From: Sphingomonadales bacterium | GTDB taxonomy: Bacteria > Pseudomonadota > Alphaproteobacteria > Sphingomonadales > Sphingomonadaceae | Assembly (NCBI GenBank): GCA_012032285.1 | Contig: JAAURJ010000023.1 | Span: 1-43,811 of the forward strand | Length of the DNA stretch: 43,811 nucleotides | Direction of reading: 5' to 3' | In this document: piece by piece, positions 15,984-22,958 of the stretch | Layout of the letters: each line of letters begins with the position of its first letter | Position numbering within the stretch: the first letter of the stretch is position 1 | Made by a program: the position numbers and the translations under genes | Notes under the pieces: generated by a model | Told to the model about the DNA's origin: nothing | Seen by the model: only the letters and a program-made list of their open reading frames with translations | The model's database searches: none

Positions 15984-18212
15984 ATGTCGCCATTAAATTG
16001 TGCTACCGATGTGGATTGTAATGTTTTCTCGGGGCATGATAACCTCGGTCCTTCCTATTGCGGCAGACAAACAGGTGTTTTTGCCGTTCCTATCATGCTT
16101 CGAAAATCATTGCTGACGGCATTTTTGGCATTGGCTGTTCATTGGACATATGCATCTCCTGTTCTGGCGGATATAGTGCAGGAGGAGGCTAGCGACACGG
16201 CTTTCCCCAGTCTGTCTAGTGCGTCCATTGCGCCGAATGTCAGTGATGGCAAACAAATTTATACACCCGACCAATTCGCCCGCTTTGCGCCGCGTACGGC
16301 CTTTGACATGGTGGTGCGCATCCCCGGTTTCTCGATTAGCGGGGTTAGTAGCAACCGCGGCCTTGGCGAAGCCAGTCAAAATGTGCTGCTAAATGGTCAG
16401 CGGATAACCGGAAAAACCAATGATGCGGGAAATTTGTTGAGCAAAACCCCGGCTGAAGCAGTGGTTCGCCTAGAGATTGTTGACGGCGCGACGTTGAATA
16501 TACCGGGTTTGACAGGACAGGTGCTCAATTTGGTCACAAAAAGTGTTGGGATCAGCGGAAATTTTTTGTGGCGCAATTATTTTGTTGCCAATTCAGAAGT
16601 GCTTTGGACCGCCGGAGAGGTGAGCATTTCGGGCAAGCTTGGCCGTGGCGATTTCACTTTGGGGTTGGCCAACAACGCAGGCAGTTACCGGGCGGGCAGT
16701 TCGGGTGTTGAGCAGGTGTTTGATGCGGACAAAAATCTGTTATTCTTTAATGAAAGGGATAATCGGTATAATGGGGATCGGCCGACTTTAACAGCCACCT
16801 ATGCCTCAAAAAGTGCAGCCGGGAACAATTTTAACGCCAATATATTATTTCTTTTGTCGGAAACGAATGGCTATCAAAATTACCTTCGCAAAACCGACGG
16901 TGCCCCCGATATTTTTGAAAGCAATCAATTTAATAATGATGAACACGGTCTGGAATTGGGCGCGGACTATGAATTTGATTTGGGTGGCGGTCGATTAAAA
17001 CTGATCGGCTATGAACGCTATATATCCAATCCCAGCGATGCGACATTCAGCCGTTTGTTCGATGATGGCAGTGACAATAGTGCGACACGTTATGCCAGCA
17101 ACCGGAAGAGCGGAGAGAGCGTTGTTCGGGCCGAATATGGATGGAAAACGGGAAATTCGGATTGGCGTATTTCAGCAGAAGGGGCCTATAATTTCCTGTC
17201 GTCAACAGCCAATTTATCGGATGTCGCGGGTCCGCAACCAATTTTCATACCGTTGAACAATGCTGATACTGATGTTGACGAAAAAAGGGCTGAAATCATT
17301 TTAAGCTATGGCCGGCCGCTTAGCCAAAATCTTACGCTTCAAGCACAAGTCGGGGCTGAGTATAGCAAACTCAGCCAAAGCGGCATTGGTGCGGGATCCT
17401 CACGGCAATTTTACAGGCCGAAAGGGTCGCTTTCCTTGGCTTGGAAAGCAGCGGGTAATTTGGACATAAGTGCCCGGTTGGAACGGGCAATCGGACAGCT
17501 TGATTTTGGAGATTTTCTGGCTTCAGTCGATTTGCGCGATTCCAATAATAATATTGGCAATCCCGAACTTGTGCCGCCGCAAAGCTGGTTGGCCTTGGCT
17601 GAAATCAACCGCAGTCTTGGCAAAACCGGGTCAATCAACGTCAAGGTGAAGCAGGAATGGATCAGCGATCTGGTGGAGCAGAAACCTTTTGGGCCGGATG
17701 CCGAGTCGCCGGGTAATCTTGACGGAACCGCAAGGCGATTGAGCGCCGAGTTGCAATCCACATTTTTCCTTGATGCGTTAGGAATAAAGGGCGGCAAGCT
17801 TGAGCTTAGCAGCGCCTATCGACGCGGGCGTTTGATAGACCCCTTATTTCTGACATCCAGAGAGTTGAGTTCCCAGCAGCGTTTCTCGATAAGCTTGGGG
17901 TATAGCCATGATATTCAAAAATCCAATTGGAGCTATGGTTTTGGCATGAACGATAGCGTGACAAGCGATTCATTTCGGTTGGATTTTGCAAACAGAGCTT
18001 TTTTTAGCGGCCCGCAATATTATGCTTTTATCAGCAACCGCGATCTTTTCGGGCTCGAAACATCTTTCACGGTCAATAATATTTCGAACAGGCGCGAGCT
18101 ATATGATCAAATATTATATGTCGGCCGCCGTGATGGTGATATAAGCCAAGTCCGCAGCGGAACCCTAAAAACGGGCATTGGCGCAAGCCTTGCAGTTAAG
18201 GGGGAATTTTGA
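15984..18212 (+). CDS. TonB-dependent outer-membrane receptor
   Basis: About 742 residues from ATG 15984, which has AGGAGG seven bases upstream. A classic signal peptide (MLRKSLLTAFLALAVHW, ending near SPVLA) starts only at an internal ATG at 16095 without a ribosome site. The RBS-supported protein therefore has a 37-residue N-terminal extension with three Cys. The plug domain follows (YTPDQFARFAPRTAFDM, VRIPGFSISG, VLLNGQRITGK, VRLEIVDGATLNIPG), then a beta-barrel ending in a C-terminal Phe as expected for BAM-assembled proteins. It should import a large or scarce ligand across the outer membrane, powered by TonB. Neighbours (GH3, deacetylase, methyltransferase) suggest a glycoside ligand. 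Shares an upstream element with the GH3 lipoprotein. Confidence 0.85.
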   Translation: MSPLNCATDVDCNVFSGHDNLGPSYCGRQTGVFAVPIMLRKSLLTAFLALAVHWTYASPVLADIVQEEASDTAFPSLSSASIAPNVSDGKQIYTPDQFARFAPRTAFDMVVRIPGFSISGVSSNRGLGEASQNVLLNGQRITGKTNDAGNLLSKTPAEAVVRLEIVDGATLNIPGLTGQVLNLVTKSVGISGNFLWRNYFVANSEVLWTAGEVSISGKLGRGDFTLGLANNAGSYRAGSSGVEQVFDADKNLLFFNERDNRYNGDRPTLTATYASKSAAGNNFNANILFLLSETNGYQNYLRKTDGAPDIFESNQFNNDEHGLELGADYEFDLGGGRLKLIGYERYISNPSDATFSRLFDDGSDNSATRYASNRKSGESVVRAEYGWKTGNSDWRISAEGAYNFLSSTANLSDVAGPQPIFIPLNNADTDVDEKRAEIILSYGRPLSQNLTLQAQVGAEYSKLSQSGIGAGSSRQFYRPKGSLSLAWKAAGNLDISARLERAIGQLDFGDFLASVDLRDSNNNIGNPELVPPQSWLALAEINRSLGKTGSINVKVKQEWISDLVEQKPFGPDAESPGNLDGTARRLSAELQSTFFLDALGIKGGKLELSSAYRRGRLIDPLFLTSRELSSQQRFSISLGYSHDIQKSNWSYGFGMNDSVTSDSFRLDFANRAFFSGPQYYAFISNRDLFGLETSFTVNNISNRRELYDQILYVGRRDGDISQVRSGTLKTGIGASLAVKGEF

Positions 18213-18249
18213 AGATTGTTTGTTTTTCAAAAGAAAGAAACACTGCTTT

Positions 18250-19005
18250 ATGCCACAGGTTGACGATAAAATTCTGAAAGACTTGCCCTGCAAAGCGGAT
18301 TTGGAAGCAATTGCGCTATCGCTTGGCCAACGGAACGAGGTTGCCAAAAGGGTCATCGAAGGATTGCAATCAGGACGATTTTTCCATCCGGATGGCCGCA
18401 GTGATACCGTTGATATCCGTCTCGATCTGGATCAACTGGGTTTAATTGCTCATTTGGCTCCAAAGGCGCCCAAGCCGCTATGTATAGATATTGGTTTTGG
18501 CATGGGATCCTCTTCGGCCATCTGCCTTGCTGCCCGTGAGGATGCCGGGCTACCCCTTGATCATGTTGTTTTCGATCCTTTTGGCCTTGGCGGCGGGCGC
18601 GGAGAGGTTGTTGAAGAATATTTACACCAATCCTATGGAGACGCATTTCAACGTATATGGAAATTGTCCGAACTGGGTCTTCCTGCTTTATGCGAGGAGC
18701 GCGGCGTAGAGTCTGCCGGTTATGTGTTTATCGATGGCGATCACCGTTTCGAAGCGGTGATGGCGGACTTTGTATTTGCCGATTTATTATGTGCCCCGGG
18801 TGGTTTTATCATATTGGATGATGCCTCTTTTCCTGCGATTGAAACTGTGGTCAATTTTATCCGTGCCAATCGGCATGAGATGGAGGTGCATATGTTCCCG
18901 GCTGAAAATTGCTGCCTGCTTCATAAGACACGGCACCGTGGCGGAGAGTGGTCGGACTTTGAACCTTTTGCTGTGCCGCACCGTAGCGGATGGACCCGCG
19001 CCTGA
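18250..19005 (+). CDS. Class I SAM-dependent methyltransferase (Methyltransf_24-like)
   Basis: About 251 residues. LCIDIGFGMGSSSAICLA is motif I of a Rossmann-fold methyltransferase, VVFDPFG an acidic second strand, YVFIDGDHRFEAVMADF the metal or substrate strand seen in Methyltransf_24-type enzymes, and GGFIILDD a late beta-strand. A longer frame begins at a TTG (18178) inside the receptor gene. ATG 18250, 37 bases after the receptor stop, is more likely. It may O-methylate a sugar or phenol in the cluster product; no acceptor can be read from the sequence. Probably co-transcribed with the receptor. Confidence 0.75.
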   Translation: MPQVDDKILKDLPCKADLEAIALSLGQRNEVAKRVIEGLQSGRFFHPDGRSDTVDIRLDLDQLGLIAHLAPKAPKPLCIDIGFGMGSSSAICLAAREDAGLPLDHVVFDPFGLGGGRGEVVEEYLHQSYGDAFQRIWKLSELGLPALCEERGVESAGYVFIDGDHRFEAVMADFVFADLLCAPGGFIILDDASFPAIETVVNFIRANRHEMEVHMFPAENCCLLHKTRHRGGEWSDFEPFAVPHRSGWTRA

Positions 19006-19063
19006 TAACCTCGCTCTTAGATCGTTGCCTTGATCGTTCTATTTGTTGCTTGCCGGGCAAGTC

Positions 19064-19092
19064 TTGACAGGAGCGGCGGATAATGACAACGA
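19064..19092 (+). promoter_or_regulatory. Shared upstream element TTGACA-N12-AATGACAACGA, copy 2
   Basis: TTGACA at 19064-19069 and AATGACAACGA at 19082-19092, with the same 12-base spacing as at 15927-15955. It lies 37 bases before the ATG of the GH3 lipoprotein. It supports joint regulation of receptor and hydrolase. Confidence 0.5.
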
Positions 19093-19128
19093 CGGACATA
19101 ATATTTTTTGAGAGATGGGATATTTCGA

Positions 19129-21711
19129 ATGATTACCAAAGTTCAAGCCAGCCTTTGCGCAATTTCCTTGGCCTATCTGGCCGGGTGTACCGCGACAGCG
19201 GGTAAAGAGATGGAGGCGGCTATGCCTGCTCCTCGTGCCGCACCGGTCGCAACCGCTGTTCCTGCTATGCCCGCCGGTTTTGATAACGCGGCCCCCGACA
19301 AACCCGGTGTTGCGCATCCCGACCAATGGCCGAGTTATGAATATCCCTGGAAACCGAGTGCGGAGGCTGAGGCCCGAATTCGCGCACTAATGGCCAAAAT
19401 GACGGTGGAAGAAAAAGTGGCGCAAACGGTTCAGGCCGATCTATGCTGCATCACTCCTGAAGAGTTAAAAAAATATAAGCTAGGTTCGATTTTGGTGGGC
19501 GGTAATTCCGGCCCATATAATGATGACTTTGCTCCCGCGCCGATGTGGCTGAAGGCGGCAGATGAATTTTATGAAGCATCAGTGGACAAAAGCGACGGCG
19601 GCGTCGGCGTCCCGGTTATCTGGGGCATTGATGCAGTCCATGGCCACTCCAACATTATCGGCGCGACACTGTTTCCGCATAATGTCGGCCTAGGTGCGAT
19701 GCGCGATCCTGAATTGATTGAACGGATCGGCCATGTGACGGCAAAGGAAATTCGTGTGACCGGTCAGGAATGGACCTTTGCGCCTACCGTTACTGTGCCG
19801 CGTGATTATCGTTGGGGCCGTTCTTATGAAGGCTATTCCTCCAATCCCGAATTGGTGACCAGCTATGTCGGCGCTATGCTGCGCGGGCTTCAAGGGGCGC
19901 CTGACAATGAAAATCTTCTGGCGCAAGACCGGGTGATTGCATCGACCAAGCATTTCCTTGCCGATGGCGGGACAAAGGATGGCGTGGATCAAGGCAATGC
20001 CGAAATTTCCGAAAAAGAACTGCGTGATATTCATGGTCTTCCCTATGGTGCGGCGATTAAGGGCGGCGTGGCAACGGTGATGATCAGCCATTCCGCATGG
20101 CAGGGCCGCAAAATGACGGGCAATGACAGTTTGATAACCGGCGTTTTGAAAAACCGGATGGACTTTGACGGCTTTGTCGTTTCCGATTGGAATGCCCATG
20201 GCCAGGTCGAAGGATGCACCAATGACCAATGCCCCAAAGCCATGAAGGCTGGGTTGGATATGTATATGGCCCCCGATAGTTGGAAAGCCGTCTATGACAA
20301 TCTGGTGACAGAGGTGAAAGCGGGAAGCATCCCTATGGAACGGCTGGATGACGCGGTTTACCGGGTGTTGATGGTCAAGGAACGGGTGGGCCTGTTCAGC
20401 AATGGCAAGCCTTCTTCGCGCAAGCTTGCTGGACAATGGGATTTGCTGGGCGCTGCTGAACACCGTACGGTGGCGCGCGAGGCGGTTCGCAAATCGCTCG
20501 TCCTGCTGAAAAATGATGGCGTTCTGCCGCTTAAGGCCAATGCGCGGTTGTTGGTCGCGGGCGATGCGGCCAATGATATTTCGCGTCAATCGGGCGGCTG
20601 GACTCTTTCTTGGCAGGGTAAAGATGTGCCGGAAAAATATTTCCCCGGTGCAACCACTATCGGCAAAGGTTTGATGGATGCGGTGAAGGCGGCGGGCGGT
20701 TCTGCGGAAATGTCCGAAGACGGTAGTTATAAACAAAAACCCGATGCGGCCATTGTGGTGTTTGGCGAGGAATCCTATGCCGAATTCCAAGGTGACCTTA
20801 GCTCGCTGCAACTGGCGCCGGAACTGACCAAGCCTTATGAAACGATGAAGAAGCTGAAGGCTCAGGGCATTCCTGTCATTGCCGTGATGGTAACCGGACG
20901 GCCTTTGTTCGTTAACCCTGCGCTTAATGCAGCCGATGCCTTTGTTGTGACCTGGCTTCCTGGCTCAGAAGGGGACGGCGTGGCCGATGTGCTGGTGGGC
21001 GATACCATGGGTAAGGCCCGCTATGATTTTACCGGCAAATTGCCAACAGGTTGGCCGCAAAAGGCAAAAATTCAGGACGGCGAGCTTTATCCATTTGGCT
21101 ATGGCCTAAGCTATGCCTCACCCAAAACCGCATGGACCAAGTTGAGCGAGGATCCAGGGGTAGAGAATAATGGCGATAGCCGCGTCTGGTTTACCAACGG
21201 CGTGCCCGCCAGCAGCTGGTCGCTGATGATTGGCGAAGCGGATTTCAAAAATGAAATCCGTATTAGCACTGTGCCCAGCGAGGCGGCCGAAGGGCGGATG
21301 AAAATCACATCCTCCTTCTTCAAGGTGCAGGAAGGCGCCCGCCGGTTCGAACTATCATCGGGCAGCACCGCGATTTCGCTGCGCAGTTTCAACCCGGTCA
21401 ACATTTCGAAGGAAATGAATGCAGAGCTTTATCTGATGTTTACCAGCAAGGTGAATAAAGCGCCGCAAAGCGCAATGCTTGGCATGGGATGTGAAGGCGG
21501 GGATTGTAAAAACGGTTTTGTGCCGATTGCGATGCCGGTGTCAAAAGACTTCAAAACCTATGGTTTGCCCCTGAAATGCTTGCGGGATAAGGGCGTTGAT
21601 ATGACGAAAATATCCGCCTCTTTCATACTGACGCTCAGCGGAGCTTCGGATGTGGAATTGGGCGAGGTGTTCATGGGCACTGACCCAGCCAATATCCTGC
21701 CTTGTAAATAA
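19129..21711 (+). CDS. GH3 family exo-beta-glucosidase, predicted lipoprotein
   Basis: About 860 residues. ATG 19129 has GGGA eight bases upstream and starts a lipoprotein signal MITKVQASLCAISLAYLAGC with the lipid-modified Cys at residue 20; the longer TTG frame from 19108 is unlikely. GH3 signatures are WGIDAVHGHSN, FAPTVTVPRDYRWGRSYEGY, the nucleophile D353 in VVSDWNAHGQ and the probable acid/base E552 in GEESYAEFQGD. An ExoP-type C-terminal domain ends the protein. The family removes glucose from the non-reducing end of beta-glucans or glucosides. Location: periplasmic face of the inner membrane or outer membrane. It is a paralog of the cytosolic GH3 at 12516 and ends at a strong terminator. 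Confidence 0.9.
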   Translation: MITKVQASLCAISLAYLAGCTATAGKEMEAAMPAPRAAPVATAVPAMPAGFDNAAPDKPGVAHPDQWPSYEYPWKPSAEAEARIRALMAKMTVEEKVAQTVQADLCCITPEELKKYKLGSILVGGNSGPYNDDFAPAPMWLKAADEFYEASVDKSDGGVGVPVIWGIDAVHGHSNIIGATLFPHNVGLGAMRDPELIERIGHVTAKEIRVTGQEWTFAPTVTVPRDYRWGRSYEGYSSNPELVTSYVGAMLRGLQGAPDNENLLAQDRVIASTKHFLADGGTKDGVDQGNAEISEKELRDIHGLPYGAAIKGGVATVMISHSAWQGRKMTGNDSLITGVLKNRMDFDGFVVSDWNAHGQVEGCTNDQCPKAMKAGLDMYMAPDSWKAVYDNLVTEVKAGSIPMERLDDAVYRVLMVKERVGLFSNGKPSSRKLAGQWDLLGAAEHRTVAREAVRKSLVLLKNDGVLPLKANARLLVAGDAANDISRQSGGWTLSWQGKDVPEKYFPGATTIGKGLMDAVKAAGGSAEMSEDGSYKQKPDAAIVVFGEESYAEFQGDLSSLQLAPELTKPYETMKKLKAQGIPVIAVMVTGRPLFVNPALNAADAFVVTWLPGSEGDGVADVLVGDTMGKARYDFTGKLPTGWPQKAKIQDGELYPFGYGLSYASPKTAWTKLSEDPGVENNGDSRVWFTNGVPASSWSLMIGEADFKNEIRISTVPSEAAEGRMKITSSFFKVQEGARRFELSSGSTAISLRSFNPVNISKEMNAELYLMFTSKVNKAPQSAMLGMGCEGGDCKNGFVPIAMPVSKDFKTYGLPLKCLRDKGVDMTKISASFILTLSGASDVELGEVFMGTDPANILPCK

Positions 21712-21743
21712 TCCCTGCCGCTGCGGCGGAGGCAGCACCAAAT

Positions 21744-21773
21744 AAAGGCCGTTTGTCGCAAACGGCCTTTTTT
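21744..21773 (+). terminator. Rho-independent terminator after the GH3 lipoprotein gene
   Basis: A perfect 12-bp stem (AAAGGCCGTTTG / CAAACGGCCTTT) with a TCG loop is followed by a T run to 21773. It closes the left accessory cluster on the plus strand, 33 bases after the GH3 stop. Confidence 0.9.
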
Positions 21774-21846
21774 GGCGCCTATGATATTGGATGAGCGCGT
21801 GACCGAACAAGCCATTGTTGCAAACTGGTCGCAAAATATCGGTATC

Positions 21847-22038
21847 CTAGGCTTTATCTGCAAACGGGCGTGTGGCGGGATGCGCCGCTTTTAGAAACGG
21901 CTGTGCCATTATAATGTCGGCGGTATTGCCGACGGTCAGGACAATGGCGTCCGGCTGGCCGTGCGGAAGATGTTGCTCTATGGCCGGCCACGGCGCATCC
22001 GATGGCCAAAAAAGACATCCGTGCGTTAGGGGCTGCCG
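21847..22038 (-). other. Protein-like open frame without start codon; otherwise gene-free stretch 21712-22038
   Basis: The 327-base gap after the GH3 gene holds the terminator and then this minus-strand frame of about 63 codons. It is in frame with, and directly after, the stop of the XRE regulator gene. It reads smoothly (GCLFWPSDAPWPAI, then AIVLTVGNTADIIMAQPF, ending PFADKA) but has no start codon. It could be a remnant of a longer gene or a readthrough tail, or a chance frame. I do not recognise it. Confidence 0.25.
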
Positions 22039-22777
22039 CTAATTGTGGAAACGGACATAGTCCTTTGTCAGCGCCGCATCAATCAGACCGCGATATTGAT
22101 CATAATAGGCATCACCCGGTTTCACTGATCCAATAACAGCGCCCGCTATCCGGTCATATTTAACAAGCGCAACCGGGCATGATACCGGCACAAGTTGTGA
22201 CCCGTGGCCGACTTGCAGGGTGGTGAGCAAGCCGAATAACGTGCCGTCAATCGTTGGGCGGCCCAAAACCATCAAGCGATATTGGCCATTATCATTGGTC
22301 ACCAGATAAATATGCCCCGACAGATTGGGCATAGACACCCGGCCGTTTGTTCAAAATTGGCATCCTCTCGGCTGGTTTCGGCAAATTCCAGATAGCTGGC
22401 TTCCTCATTCCACCGGATCGAGATGATATAGCAGTAGACATCATCCGCATTGCCAAAGCTGGGCCGGATGGTCAGATATCTGCCCTCCACCCATTTGGTG
22501 CCTTCATGGCTATAGCTGCCAAGATAAAAAGGGGCCAGCTCTCCGCTGCCCTCCATCCCGGCTGGTATAATATTGCTTTTGCCGCGCAGCGATGTGTCCA
22601 ACGCTTCTTCAATACGGATCACCGTTGACAAAGTGAACGGCCGGTTTCCGGTCAGCGCCTTTTCCAGCGTTGATAGGCTGATTTTGCCATATCGGCCAGT
22701 TGCTGGCGTGATAGACGGCGACGGGCCAGTTCCTCGCGGATTTTCTGGGCAATATATTCGGCGTCCATTTCGGTCAT
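22039..22777 (-). CDS. XRE-family HTH regulator with C-terminal sensor-like domain (two frameshifts)
   Basis: Repaired length about 246 residues. The N-terminus (MTEMDAEYIAQKIREELARR, then LSRQQLADMA) enters an HTH that continues in the next frame as KISLSTLEKALTGNRPF. One A is missing from the A run on the coding strand (TTTT at 22682-22685). A second break comes after NFEQTAG, where one G is missing (CCC at 22338-22340), and the frame resumes VSMPNLSGHIYLV to RFHN. Both breaks are mended by one base. The HTH is followed by about 170 residues with no recognised domain. AAGGAGG lies 11 bases before ATG 22777. Divergent from the sortase-target gene, so it is a likely regulator of that system. 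Confidence 0.7.
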
Positions 22778-22800
22778 TCGCGTTATGTCCTCCTTCTTCT

Positions 22801-22879
22801 TCCGCACTTTCCTGCACAAATCCGCACATATCGTCAATTAAATACGGAAAATCCGCAATTTCCGGCAATTTCCGGCGGA
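22801..22879. promoter_or_regulatory. Phased direct repeats between XRE regulator and sortase-target gene
   Basis: TCCGCA occurs at 22801, 22821 and 22852, followed by TCCGGC at 22861 and 22871 within a 10-bp tandem repeat aatttccggc (22857-22876). The spacings 20, 31, 9 and 10 are close to whole helical turns, so the boxes face one side of the DNA. Arms TCCGC (22852) and GCGGA (22875) also form an inverted repeat. Candidate operator array for the adjacent HTH protein. Confidence 0.45.
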
Positions 22880-22958
22880 TATTTGCCGATAATGAACATG
22901 GATTTCGGCGATGAAATGAGGGATATGAACGATGAACTGTTGAGTTGAGGACCAAAAA

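Noticed and set aside
15984-16094. Cys-bearing N-terminal stretch of the TonB receptor as a RiPP precursor for the radical SAM enzyme
   Set aside because: The frame runs into the receptor without a stop, lies on the other side of the cluster from the radical SAM gene, and has no leader-core layout. Kept only as an odd extension.
19690-20811. 373-codon open frame on the minus strand inside the GH3 lipoprotein gene
   Set aside because: Antisense to a well-supported GH3 gene; composition is low-complexity for a real protein and no family motif is visible. Shadow of codon bias.
21780-21893. 37-codon plus-strand frame after the terminator
   Set aside because: No ribosome site, no recognisable product, follows a terminator; overlaps the more protein-like minus frame.
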